Origin: G963678445 sp963678445
GTDB lineage: Bacteria > Hydrogenedentota > Hydrogenedentia > Hydrogenedentales > G963678445
Direction: 5' to 3'
NCBI GenBank assembly: GCA_963678445.1
Contig: OY782877.1
Coordinates: 558,001 to 622,000, forward strand
Length of the DNA: 64,000 nt
The position numbers and the translations under genes are program-made. How positions within the stretch are numbered: position 1 is the stretch's first letter; every line of letters begins with the position of its first letter. Below are positions 44,547 through 53,440 of the stretch, piece after piece. The notes below the pieces were generated by a model that made no database searches, had not been told where the DNA came from, and worked only from the letters and a program-made list of their open reading frames with translations.

Positions 44547-46244
44547 TCACATACGCTCTGGCGCCTCGATTCCCAAGAGGTTTAAAGCATTTGTGAGGGT
44601 CTGCAAAGTAGCCTGGCACAGTTGGACGCGTGCCTGCACCAGTGCCGGGGTGTCAGCAGTCAGCACCGGACAGTCGTGGTAGAACGTGGTGAAGGCATGC
44701 GCCAGCTCCAACGCATAGACCGCGATAGAAGCGCACGTCCGCTGTGCGATTGCGCTGGATATAATCCCGCTAAAATCCGCTATCTTGCTGATAAGCATCC
44801 ATTCCGCATCACTTGTGGCTGGATATTCATCGCTGACACTCTGGGAGAGTTCCCCTTCATACTTGCGCAAAATTGAATTGATCCGTGCGCAGCAGTACTG
44901 AATGTAGGGACCGGTGTCCCCTTGGAAAGAAAGCGCCGCATCCATATCGAAAGTGACATTTTTATTGGGATTAACCCGCAATACCGCAAAGCGTATAGCC
45001 GCCACAGCAACCTGATTGGCAATCGTCTGCTGTTCATCAGCGGAAAGATCTTTACATTGTTCCGCCACACGTTCCGCAGCAAGCGTCGCAGCCTGATCGA
45101 GAAAGTCCGACAACAAGACCACCTTGCCCTGCCGCGTCGACATCTTGCCATCTTTCAAAAGGATATAGGCGTAGTACAACGCCTCCGGCGCAGGATGGCC
45201 AGCGGCATTGAGAATAAGCGCCTGCTGCTGGGCATAAAGCTTATGGTCTTCCCCCAACACCATGAGGTTAATATCTGCGCCCAAATCATTTTTATCCAAC
45301 GCATAGGCCAAATCCCGAAAGCCATACATCGAGCTGCCATTGGCCCGACGCAATACAAAGTAACGTCCCTCTTCCGGCTTGTGCCCAATCTTAGACAAAT
45401 CAATGACCAGTCGCTTGTCTTCATCAATAAAGACCGCGTCCTTTTTGTCCAACGCATCCAGAATTTGTTCAAAACGCGGATCGTTTACATACTTCGATTC
45501 ATGATCAAACGTATCATAGCTGGCGCCTATACGCGCCAACACGGCTAATTGTCCCTTCAAACACAAATCCGTCACCGCACGGAACTTTTCCTGCGCCTCC
45601 GGATTCCCCTCCTCCATCTGCAGCAACAACTCATACCCCGCCTGCGCAAAAGCTTCATCCGCTTTAGCACGTTCATTAGCCTGCACATAGGCATCGAGAA
45701 TTTGGTCAAAAGTCAGATCTTCCAACTCATCTGCGATCAGCACCAACAACCCGATTTGACGGCCCATATCGTTGACATAATAGTGCACATCGACATCGTA
45801 GCCCTCGAAACGGAAGAGGCGGGTGATGCTGTCGCCAATCATGGCGCAACGCGCCCGACCCACATGCGGGCTGGCATTGGGATTAATACTGGTATGCTCA
45901 ATCACAGCCCGCTTGCCCTGCCCACTCTGCTGCGAGCCAAAGCCTACCTTTTCCCCAAGCACCGCCGCTACAATTTTGCCACTAATCTGAGCGCGATCCA
46001 ATTTCAGATTCAGATAAGGCCCCATAGCATTGGCTTCCAGCACCGCCGGACCAAAATCAATCTTTTCCACCCCCTCCGCAGCCAAACGCGGTGGAGCCGT
46101 CTTTAACTTTCGGGCAGGCAAAAACATCGGAATGGCGACATCACCCAAACTCGGATTCGGGGGCGTATTAAAAACAATGTCTGCTGCATCCAATTGCGGA
46201 TACGCAGCCAGTATAGGGGCAATCAGAGATTCATAGGGATTCAC
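44547..46244 (-). CDS. argS: Arginyl-tRNA synthetase
   Basis: A 565-residue class I synthetase. Start placed at GTG 46244 (MNPYESLIAPILAAYP...) with AGGAG six nt upstream; the longer ATG frame lacks a site. The HIGH-type signature is INPNASPHVGRARCAMIGDSI. DGKMSTRQGKVVLLSDFLD is the typical C-terminal active-site loop without a canonical KMSKS. An Add-1 N-terminal domain (PPNPSLGDVAIPMF) and a DALR anticodon domain at the end (YALELAHAFTTFYHDCPVL) complete it. Confidence 0.96.
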   Translation of the reverse strand: MNPYESLIAPILAAYPQLDAADIVFNTPPNPSLGDVAIPMFLPARKLKTAPPRLAAEGVEKIDFGPAVLEANAMGPYLNLKLDRAQISGKIVAAVLGEKVGFGSQQSGQGKRAVIEHTSINPNASPHVGRARCAMIGDSITRLFRFEGYDVDVHYYVNDMGRQIGLLVLIADELEDLTFDQILDAYVQANERAKADEAFAQAGYELLLQMEEGNPEAQEKFRAVTDLCLKGQLAVLARIGASYDTFDHESKYVNDPRFEQILDALDKKDAVFIDEDKRLVIDLSKIGHKPEEGRYFVLRRANGSSMYGFRDLAYALDKNDLGADINLMVLGEDHKLYAQQQALILNAAGHPAPEALYYAYILLKDGKMSTRQGKVVLLSDFLDQAATLAAERVAEQCKDLSADEQQTIANQVAVAAIRFAVLRVNPNKNVTFDMDAALSFQGDTGPYIQYCCARINSILRKYEGELSQSVSDEYPATSDAEWMLISKIADFSGIISSAIAQRTCASIAVYALELAHAFTTFYHDCPVLTADTPALVQARVQLCQATLQTLTNALNLLGIEAPERM

Positions 46245-46804
46245 GGTATACTCCTGTCGTTGCCCGTGCATCGCTCGTGCGCAGGCAGTAAAACTATTTA
46301 TTTTTTCTGTTGGACGCTAACATCCATCAAAGGTGTAACAAACGGAAGAGAATATTATATAGTAATTGCACCTACACAAGAAAATGTCTCCCAGGCAGGG
46401 AGAAGAAAGAAGCACTGTTACAGACAAAAAGCGTTCCTCCTGCAAGAGGGGACAGGAGAACGGGACATCAATTATTTAATCTCGCCAGAACGCGTGACGT
46501 TTACACGAAGAGAGACCAGGAAAGGGATGGTATGAGACATGTAAGGACGATTTCATGCGCACCTGCTGCCGCACAAGAAGGGCAGTTGGATACGACGGAA
46601 AACATTATCATTATTTTGTTAACGGTGATCTTTCAAGGATGGGACAATTTCCAGCCGGTCATCCAGAATCTACAATCCTTCTACAGGAAAACCCCCTAAG
46701 GTGGTCCAGGGATCACCGCCAGGAGTTATTGTGTTCGCCAGGCATAACCACAGCAAGATTGCAGTTTCTTTTACTGGTTTTGGGGATGACAGCCACGGAA
46801 TAAT
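46245..46804. other. Intergenic region with a diverged repeat copy
   Basis: About 560 nt without a gene I can support. An ORF of 129 codons at 46310-46699 has no ribosome site and an unnatural composition. A weak member of the structured repeat family (aaggtggtccagggatcaccg..., tail ...gcagtttcttttactgg) lies at 46697-46790. Confidence 0.45.
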
Positions 46805-46808
46805 CTAA

Positions 46809-46845
46809 ACAATGGCCAGCACCCCATTGAGATGCTGGCCATTGT
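46809..46845 (-). terminator. Rho-independent terminator after the parvulin gene
   Basis: A 13-bp stem acaatggccagca/tgctggccattgt with an 11-nt loop, followed on the minus strand by TTTAGATTATT, 20 nt past the parvulin gene. Confidence 0.75.
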
Positions 46846-46864
46846 AAACAAACGCGATTCTATG

Positions 46865-47422
46865 CTACTCCGAAGCAGCCCCAGCGCCCTGCGTCTTATC
46901 CGCTGGAGACGCGTTTTTGTTTTCTAACGCTTCCCGCGCCCGTTGCTCCAACGCTGCTTCATATTGATCTGTTTCGGAAATAAAACGTTCCTCCACAATA
47001 ATCAGATGGAAGCCATGCTCGGTAGAAATCACTTCGCTTAGTTCGCCTACAGGGGCTTCCCAGGCATACTCCTCGTAGCCCTTTACAAAGGAATTACGGG
47101 GATAAAATCCCAAATCACCGCCCCGCCGGGCACTGACAGTGTCATCGGAATATTCACGCGCCAACTTGGCAAAATCCTCTCCCTCCAAGATACGGTTACG
47201 CAAATCCGTGATAAGCTCAAGGGCACGGGTACGATCCGCAGGGTCCTGCCTGTCGTAACGAATCAGAATATGCCGTGTATGTACCTGCGAACCATGCGGA
47301 CGCGGGGGCTTCACCATAAAAAACAGCAACGCTATCATCACAACAAATCCGATAGCAATCCCCCACCACAGCAACCGTACCGGATCCTTTACAGGCTCTT
47401 GCCCTTCCATCTCTGGGGCCAT
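46865..47422 (-). CDS. Membrane-anchored parvulin-type peptidyl-prolyl isomerase
   Basis: A 185-residue protein from ATG 47422 (AGGAGG nine nt upstream). One N-terminal membrane helix (LLWWGIAIGFVVMIALLFFMV) is followed by a periplasmic parvulin domain: VHTRHILIRYD, GEDFAKLAREYSDDTVSARRGGDLGFYPRNSFVKGYEEYAW and STEHGFHLIIVEER. Parvulins of the PpiC/PrsA type help outer-membrane or secreted proteins fold. It overlaps or abuts the gspF/pilC-like gene upstream, so they share a transcript. Confidence 0.9.
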   Translation of the reverse strand: MAPEMEGQEPVKDPVRLLWWGIAIGFVVMIALLFFMVKPPRPHGSQVHTRHILIRYDRQDPADRTRALELITDLRNRILEGEDFAKLAREYSDDTVSARRGGDLGFYPRNSFVKGYEEYAWEAPVGELSEVISTEHGFHLIIVEERFISETDQYEAALEQRAREALENKNASPADKTQGAGAASE

Positions 47423-47460
47423 CGTTTCCATCCTCCTTTTCTGAATATATCCCGACGCGG

Positions 47461-48492
47461 TCAAACGCCAATACTATCTAGCATACCCCCGTAAAAACGG
47501 GACCAGAATGTTATCACGACACCGCCAACGACAGCGCCGACAATGATCAAAATCAATATCCCCAGAATGACCAAAGCGGCCTTAACCGCAGCGTTAGCCT
47601 CAGCCAGATGGTATTCTGACACTTTTCGAAGAGCCTCTTCCAGCTTGCCGGATTGTTCGCCCACCATCAACATTTCGCGGGCCATGGGGGTAAAGGTGCG
47701 ACTGGTGGAGAAGGCTTGCACCAGAGTACAGCCGTCTTTGACAAGGGGAACCGACTGTAAAAGGTCGCGCTGGATATAAGGATTGGCGGTTGCCGCAGCA
47801 GACTGTTCAATGCACCGAATGATAGGCATACCGCTTCCAATAAGCAGAGAAAGACTACGAAAAAAACGGGACAAGGCGAACTTATGGGTAATCTTCTTAA
47901 GCGGCCACAGAGTATTGGTCACCCATCCTACAATCCATTTCAGCACCCCCATACGAGACAGGAATACTGCAAAGCCCATGAATAACAACGCGAGAAATAT
48001 CGCCTGCACCTGGAAGAACGCATACTTGCTCAAATACCCCGACAACGAAAAAACAGTCCGTCCACTTAAATCGAGAGAACTAAGCAAACCCAAAGCGAAC
48101 GTTCCCAGAAACCATGCCGCCAGCAATTGCAGCACAGGATAGATCAACGCCAACAGAACAACGCGTTGCATCTGCACACGATCCTCGTAAAAATCGGCCA
48201 GATCACGCAGCATCACATCCAGCTTGCCACCCTGTTCCCCTGAACGAAACAACTCAACCAGAAATTGTGGCAAATGGGGCTGTTGGCTATTTGCAGCTTC
48301 ACCAAGGGAGGCCCCTTGCATAACAGCACTCGACATACCCTCCAAGACCGTACGCGCCTGTTTATCCTGTGCGTGCAAACGCGCCATATCCAGAGAGCGT
48401 ACAATAGGGATGCCGGCATCGTAGGAGGTTGCCAATTGACGGCACAGGACTGCCAGATGCTTCGCAGAGATTTCTTTGGAAAAAACGCCCAC
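47461..48492 (-). CDS. Type II secretion / type IV pilus inner-membrane protein (GspF/PilC family)
   Basis: A 343-residue protein from GTG 48492, which has AAAGGAG seven nt upstream. Two T2SSF domains are visible: LAVLCRQLATSYDAGIPIVRSLDMA...PQFLVELFRSGEQGGKLDVMLRDLADFYE, and FALSRFFRSLSLLIGSGMPIIRCIEQSA...AREMLMVGEQSGKLEEALRKVSEYH. Three membrane helices follow the standard topology. The platform protein couples the assembly ATPase to pilus or pseudopilus growth. No other T2SS or T4P gene is adjacent; the prepilin-like gene at 27.5 kb might be a client, which is inference. Confidence 0.92.
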   Translation of the reverse strand: MGVFSKEISAKHLAVLCRQLATSYDAGIPIVRSLDMARLHAQDKQARTVLEGMSSAVMQGASLGEAANSQQPHLPQFLVELFRSGEQGGKLDVMLRDLADFYEDRVQMQRVVLLALIYPVLQLLAAWFLGTFALGLLSSLDLSGRTVFSLSGYLSKYAFFQVQAIFLALLFMGFAVFLSRMGVLKWIVGWVTNTLWPLKKITHKFALSRFFRSLSLLIGSGMPIIRCIEQSAAATANPYIQRDLLQSVPLVKDGCTLVQAFSTSRTFTPMAREMLMVGEQSGKLEEALRKVSEYHLAEANAAVKAALVILGILILIIVGAVVGGVVITFWSRFYGGMLDSIGV

Positions 48493-48739
48493 CGTACCTC
48501 TCCTTTCTAGCCGCATTAAGGTCTTCACACAGGAAACATTGTAGCAAACCCATTTTATAGAGACCAATACCTTAGGCTAACGCTATAACATAAACAATCA
48601 AAAAGACAGAAGCGTTATCGCCCCCCCAAGATAACCACCTCGCGTGGCGCTACACCTATGTGCGGTAATCCCCCTTACAGAACCTCTTCCTATACGCCTG
48701 AGAGCTGTCAAAACAGACAAAAGTGGTGCCATTGGTCAA

Positions 48740-48786
48740 GACAAAAAACACGAGCCAATGACTAGAATTTGCCAAGTCATTGGCTC
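48740..48786 (-). terminator. Original host terminator of tRNA-Val, left of attL
   Basis: On the minus strand: GAGCCAATGAC, a 13-nt loop, GTCATTGGCTC and GTGTTTTTTG; a perfect 11-bp stem plus T tract. It sits 16 nt past the truncated 3' end of tRNA-Val and is therefore the host's own terminator, now separated from the functional gene. Confidence 0.85.
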
Positions 48787-48798
48787 GCAAGATATCAC

Positions 48799-48846
48799 TA
48801 ATGGTGGGCGGTACTGGACTCGAACCAGTGACCCCCTGCGTGTAAG
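48799..48846. repeat. attL: 48-bp direct repeat, 3' part of tRNA-Val
   Basis: Identical to 61956-62003. Contains the tRNA-Val sequence from the anticodon loop to CCA (48802-48846 on the minus strand) without the 5' half. It marks the left end of the integrated phage. Confidence 0.93.
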
Positions 48847-49146
48847 TCATGCACAGCCGAGTAACTTTTTATGCAACACCCCGCTTGATACCGTTACCGC
48901 TTACCCTTAGAAATCCCCACCTTGCACCCGAATGTGCAGCTTTGCAACAAAGTGCAGAAAAACTGTTGTAAAAATTGTTGTAGTTGCCCCACACTTATCC
49001 CTAATCTTGCACTCTAATTAAGGATACCATTTCATGAGGGTTACAGCAATAAAGCAAATATTGTGGATTCTCTACAGAACCTATACACTTTAATAAGGGT
49101 TACCGGTTCGTATTGAGATGCGATTCATACATGGGGAACACAATAC
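48847..49146. other. Left-end non-coding region of the prophage
   Basis: AT-rich, no gene seen. It probably contains the promoter of the TPR gene; ttcgtattgagatgcgattcata is near, without a clear hexamer pair. Confidence 0.35.
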
Positions 49147-51453
49147 ATGGATTTTCTCGGAAAAATTCTCGAAAAAATCATTCCTGAGTCTTGGTACTTA
49201 ACATGCAGAGCACATCCTGCTATTTCTCTAACAATCCTAGCTCTTTTCGTGCTCCTTATTTGGGGGATAAAAACCTACTTTTCCCGCCTTAAAAACGTTC
49301 CTTCAAAACAGAATGTTAAAAACAGCATAAACAAAAGCACGGTTCAGAATCACGGAATCCTCCAGCAAGGCGACCATGCTACCGCTACGTATATTAAACA
49401 CCAGGAAAACCATTTTGAAGGTCCGAAAGAAGGCCTGGACAGACTCAATGCTGCTATTGAACATTTAAAAAAAGCATTGAAAGAAGAAAAAGATAGCACT
49501 CAAAAACTGAGGATTTCCGCTGAAATCAATCACTTAGAACAAAAAAGGGAGAAATGGAAAAAAGCCCTTGTTCGGCTTACAGAAAGCTTCCGAAGAACCC
49601 CTATTGATACAGAACGTCTGGAACAAGCAAAAGCGCTTTTCAATAAAGAGCAATTGCAAAAAGCAGATACCGTTCTCAAAGAAGAAACCTTAGAGCAGGA
49701 TTTATTGCAGCTGGAAAAAGAGGAAAAGTGGGGAGAACAGATAACCGCCAATGCACGAAAGCAAAAAAAACAACTTGCCAACGAGTATCTCATCAAGGCC
49801 CAATTACGCATTACATTTTATGATAGACCCCATCGGATAGAAGAGGCCTGTGGCTTTTTCGAAAAAGCTCTTCGTGCCAGCAGGACCCCTGAAATCCTTT
49901 TCGAATATGCACGATTCCTTCAGGAGCATAACCACCACCTAAAAAAGGTAGCAGGTTTATATGAGGAAGCGCTGCGGTATTACCGAGAACTAGCATCGAC
50001 GAATCCCGAAAAATTCCTGCCCGATGTGGCGACTACGCTCAACAATCTCGCCATTCTTCAAAAAGATCTACAGGAGTACCCCTCGGCCCGTGCATCCTAT
50101 GAGGAAGCGCTAAAAATACGCAGAGAACTAGCATCGGCGAATCCCGAAAAATTCCTGCCCTATGTGGCGACTACGCTCAACAATCTCGCAAATCTTCAAT
50201 CAGATTTACAGGATTACCCCTCGGCCCGTGCATCCTATGAGGAAGCGCTGAGGTATTACCGAGAACTAGCATCGGCGAATCCCGAAAAATTCCTGCCCTA
50301 TGTGGCGACTACGCTCAACAATCTCGGTCTTTTGCAAAAAGACCTACAGGATTACCCCTCGGCCCGTGCATCCTATGAGGAAGCGCTGAGGTATTACCGA
50401 GAACTAGCATCGGCGAATCCCGAAAAATTCCTGCCCGATGTGGCTATGACGCTCAACAATCTCGCAAATCTTCAATCAGATTTACAGGATTACCCCTCAG
50501 CCCGTGCATCCTATGAGGAAGCGCTGAGGTATTACCGAGAACTAGCATCGGCGAATCCCGAAAAATTCCTGCCCGATGTGGCGACTACGCTCAACAATCT
50601 CGGTCTTTTGCAAAAAGACCTACAGGATTACCCCTCGGCCCGTGCATCCTATGAGGAAGCGCTAAAAATACGCAGAGAACTAGCATCGGCGAATCCCGAA
50701 AAATTCCTGCCCTATGTGGCGACTACGCTCAACAATCTCGGTCTTTTGCAAAAAGACCTACAGGATTACCCCTCGGCCCGTGCATCCTATGAGGAAGCGC
50801 TGAAAATACGCAGAGAACTAGCATCGGCGAATCCAGAAAAATTCCTGCCCGATGTGGCGGGTACGCTCAACAATCTCGGTGCTCTTCAATCAGATTTACA
50901 GGATTACCCCTCGGCCCGTGCATCCTATGAGGAAGCGCTGAAAATACGCAGAGAACTAGCATCGGCGAATCCCGAAAAATTCCTGCCCGATGTGGCGGGT
51001 ACGCTCAACAATCTCGGTGCTCTTCAATCAGATTTACAGGATTACCCCTCGGCCCGTGCATCCTATGAGGAAGCGCTGAGGTATTACCGAGAACTAGCAT
51101 CGGCGAATCCCGAAAAATTCCTGCCCTATGTGGCGGGTACGCTCAACAATCTCGCAAATCTTCAATCAGATTTACAGGATTACCCCTCGGCCCGTGCATC
51201 CTATGAGGAAGCGCTGAAAATACGCAGAGAACTAGCATCGGCGAATCCCGAAAAATTCCTGCCCTATGTGGCGACTACGCTCATAAATATGGGCATCTTT
51301 TACCTAGAGGGCCTGTCGAACCGGGAAAAGTCTATCGCGGCAGCCCGGGAAGCTATTGAAATTCTCACGCCCATACAGCATATACGCCCCGCATACAAAA
51401 AGTGGATAGACATGTCTCGCCTAATATTAAAGAAAAATGGAGTTAACGAATAA
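49147..51453 (+). CDS. Membrane-anchored tetratricopeptide-repeat protein, prophage cargo
   Basis: A 768-residue protein with a transmembrane helix at about residues 25-45 (ISLTILALFVLLIWGI), a motif QNHGILQQGDHATATYI, a charged coiled-coil region (about 95-220), and about ten TPR-like units of 46 residues (about 270-735). The units are nearly identical (ELASANPEKFLP[YD]VA-TLNNL, then LQ[KS]DLQDYPSARAS YEEAL). They are encoded by 138-bp tandem repeats, with the last unit degenerate. It is the only large gene on the plus strand, next to attL, and is not an inovirus structural gene. I infer a cargo gene for host interaction or defence. Confidence 0.8.
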   Translation: MDFLGKILEKIIPESWYLTCRAHPAISLTILALFVLLIWGIKTYFSRLKNVPSKQNVKNSINKSTVQNHGILQQGDHATATYIKHQENHFEGPKEGLDRLNAAIEHLKKALKEEKDSTQKLRISAEINHLEQKREKWKKALVRLTESFRRTPIDTERLEQAKALFNKEQLQKADTVLKEETLEQDLLQLEKEEKWGEQITANARKQKKQLANEYLIKAQLRITFYDRPHRIEEACGFFEKALRASRTPEILFEYARFLQEHNHHLKKVAGLYEEALRYYRELASTNPEKFLPDVATTLNNLAILQKDLQEYPSARASYEEALKIRRELASANPEKFLPYVATTLNNLANLQSDLQDYPSARASYEEALRYYRELASANPEKFLPYVATTLNNLGLLQKDLQDYPSARASYEEALRYYRELASANPEKFLPDVAMTLNNLANLQSDLQDYPSARASYEEALRYYRELASANPEKFLPDVATTLNNLGLLQKDLQDYPSARASYEEALKIRRELASANPEKFLPYVATTLNNLGLLQKDLQDYPSARASYEEALKIRRELASANPEKFLPDVAGTLNNLGALQSDLQDYPSARASYEEALKIRRELASANPEKFLPDVAGTLNNLGALQSDLQDYPSARASYEEALRYYRELASANPEKFLPYVAGTLNNLANLQSDLQDYPSARASYEEALKIRRELASANPEKFLPYVATTLINMGIFYLEGLSNREKSIAAAREAIEILTPIQHIRPAYKKWIDMSRLILKKNGVNE
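49957..51330 (+). repeat. Ten tandem 138-bp repeats inside the TPR gene
   Basis: The marker tcctatgaggaagcgct recurs every 138 bp from about 50094 on. Units differ mainly by alternating modules (AAAATACGCAGA vs AGGTATTACCGA; GACTACG vs GGGTACG; CAAAAAGAC vs CAATCAGAT). This pattern indicates recent unequal recombination or gene conversion. Confidence 0.9.
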
Positions 51454-51477
51454 CGGTTCTTCTTTGTAGGGATACGT

Positions 51478-51765
51478 CTAGGTCAATAATCGGCTTTCTA
51501 CGTATTCGTCGAGGTCGCGTTTTCGGAAGACGACGCTACTGCGTCCGGCGTCACCGAATTTGGCGCGTTTTATTTTGCCTTCGTAAGATAGGGAATCCAG
51601 TTGGCGTAGGCTGATACGCAGGTAGTCTGCGGCTTCGTCGCGGGTGAAGTATTCTTGTTGTGGGGCGGTGCCGCTTAATGTGTTAAGGCGCATTCCTAAG
51701 TCTTCAATCGTGCCGGTCAATCGTTCGAAGTATTCGGCCAGTTCTGCCGCGGTTACTATCTCCAT
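51478..51765 (-). CDS. Excisionase-like / MerR-type helix-turn-helix protein
   Basis: A 95-residue protein with an N-terminal helix and a winged-helix excisionase pattern: YFTRDEAADYLRISLRQLDSLSYEGKIKRAKFGDAGRSSVVFRKRDLDEYVES. Such proteins act as recombination directionality factors or repressors. It is the last gene of the leftward phage block, 4 nt after the rep stop. It could control excision by the integrase at the opposite end. Confidence 0.8.
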   Translation of the reverse strand: MEIVTAAELAEYFERLTGTIEDLGMRLNTLSGTAPQQEYFTRDEAADYLRISLRQLDSLSYEGKIKRAKFGDAGRSSVVFRKRDLDEYVESRLLT

Positions 51766-51769
51766 TGCG

Positions 51770-53170
51770 CTATGCCTCCATTACGCAGAAGTTGCCGTTT
51801 GTCCAGTCGAATTCGTATTGCAAATCTTCGTTGTACCAGTGGAATTGCGGTGCTTTATGGCCTTGGTATTGCATGTTTTGCTTGATACCTTTGTTAATGG
51901 CCTTGTCGATGGTCCGGTCCCAGTAGTCGTCGCCTTCGTATTTTAGGAGTTCCGACATGGCTACAAACATGTCGCTTAGAAAGCCTTGGGTGTCGGTGTT
52001 GAGGGAGCCGGTATCTTCGAATTGTGCAGCGGAGAGGCACCCTATGGCCTGTTTAATCAGGGCCTTTGCTTTGGCCTTGCAGCGCTTCACGCGGGTAACG
52101 ATTTCGCCGACGGTCCCTGTCCATGACTTGAAGGCTTCTCTCACTTTGGTCCACAGGGGGTGTTCTTCGCCTTTGTCTTGGTTGCGGTTCTGGCGGTCGA
52201 CGTCGTTTTTGTGGAGCCTGACCCAGTTTGTTAGCACATATTCGGCAATACCTGGCTTTTCGCGTTCGTAGTCGTCGTAGCTGTTGATACCCATTTCTTT
52301 AAGAACGGGCCGTCTGAGCTGAATTTCGACGCGTACGGCCTTGTCTGGATTATCCCGGTAACGGTATTTGCAAAGGTAGTCCCATTTTAAGCCTTTGCGC
52401 TTGGTTTCTAGTGCTTTTTCGTAGATACGTAAAAGTATGTCACCTTTTCCTATCTGAACGCCTGATTTCTTCCAGTCGCGGAAGTAAACGCTTCCGAAGC
52501 GGGCGCGGGTGACGAAGTGCTTCTCCCAAAAGGCGTCACAGAATTCGGTTATATCCAATCCCGGCAGATCTACACACAAATCCACACGGGACACTTGAAG
52601 CTCCTGTAAACGGCCACCGATAGAGGATAGTATTGCTTCGATGTGCTTTTTCAAGCCATGAGACTTATAGAACATGCATACAAGACTCCCGGCCAAAATA
52701 CGAACGTTGAAGCATCCCGGTTCGCCGCCGGACTTGTCTTGGATGGCAAAGACGATACCGCCCGCCTCGAGTTTGTATTTTGCGTAGCCGTATCCGAACC
52801 CGGAGCCGTTGGGATGCACCAGAAAATTCTGGTCATAGACTTTCAGCGGGACCAGCTCACCGGTAAGGATGGAATCAAGACGGCCACCCTCAAAAATAGA
52901 GCGCAGGTCACGCCAGTGACGCCACGTAACGGATGCATTGAGTATCATCATATCTTCTCCACCCGTTTCCCCTTTTTCCTCCCCCTTACGAGTAGAGGGG
53001 GGCGTGATACTGGATTCGCCCCCCATCCGCAAATCTAAGTCCCCATTGCTAAACATTTCATTCAACATGTCGAGTCTCCTTTTTTTGGGGTCGGGGTGTG
53101 CGCTCTTTTTCCGCACAGCGTTGCGCCTCGCTCGGCCGCTCGGCACTCCGCTGTATGTAAAAGTCGCCAC
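51770..53170 (-). CDS. Phage replication initiation protein (Rep_trans / gene II-like)
   Basis: A 466-residue protein. The Rep_trans core has RVDLCVDLPGLDITEFCDAF, VYFRDWKKSGVQIGKGDILLRIYEKALETKRKG and AVRVEIQLRRPVLKEMG. These initiators nick the phage double-strand origin and start rolling-circle replication. A nonconserved N-terminal ~75 residues precedes the core. It lies downstream of the secretin gene after a 270-nt gap, the gII position in filamentous phages. Confidence 0.88.
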   Translation of the reverse strand: MATFTYSGVPSGRARRNAVRKKSAHPDPKKRRLDMLNEMFSNGDLDLRMGGESSITPPSTRKGEEKGETGGEDMMILNASVTWRHWRDLRSIFEGGRLDSILTGELVPLKVYDQNFLVHPNGSGFGYGYAKYKLEAGGIVFAIQDKSGGEPGCFNVRILAGSLVCMFYKSHGLKKHIEAILSSIGGRLQELQVSRVDLCVDLPGLDITEFCDAFWEKHFVTRARFGSVYFRDWKKSGVQIGKGDILLRIYEKALETKRKGLKWDYLCKYRYRDNPDKAVRVEIQLRRPVLKEMGINSYDDYEREKPGIAEYVLTNWVRLHKNDVDRQNRNQDKGEEHPLWTKVREAFKSWTGTVGEIVTRVKRCKAKAKALIKQAIGCLSAAQFEDTGSLNTDTQGFLSDMFVAMSELLKYEGDDYWDRTIDKAINKGIKQNMQYQGHKAPQFHWYNEDLQYEFDWTNGNFCVMEA

Positions 53171-53237
53171 GCCTCCGCCTAAAAAACTTTGAAATCTCCA
53201 CCTTGACTAACTTCGTTTGATGTGTGGGGATTTTTTT

Positions 53238-53376
53238 GGGGTTGGTTGGAAGAAAAAATTATCGAGTGCACCGTGGTGTGTGTACGAAATTGATTTTATT
53301 TGGGTCGGGGCGCTCTCGTTGTTCGCTCATGAAGTGTGTCAAAAACGGTTTTTCTTTTTTTCTCCGAACCAACCCC
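53238..53376. other. Candidate phage intergenic region / replication origin
   Basis: The 270-nt gap 53171-53440 has arms ggggttggtt (53238-53247) and aaccaacccc (53367-53376) enclosing 119 nt. The loop includes a smaller palindrome caccgtggtg (53269-53278). Poly-T tracts lie outside the left arm and inside the right arm. Filamentous phages place origins and packaging hairpins in such gaps; this is inference from position and symmetry. Confidence 0.4.
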
Positions 53377-53440
53377 GGAAGGAAATTACACATCAACCTA
53401 CGTTCGTAAAGGTTGTATTTAAAACTTTTTTCTTAACGGC

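Noticed and set aside
46310..46699. 129-codon ORF between argS and the parvulin gene
   Set aside because: No ribosome-binding site, composition not protein-like, and it runs into a repeat copy.
49957..51330. CRISPR array
   Set aside because: The 138-bp repeats are coding (TPR units) with no short repeat-spacer alternation. No cas genes are in the window.
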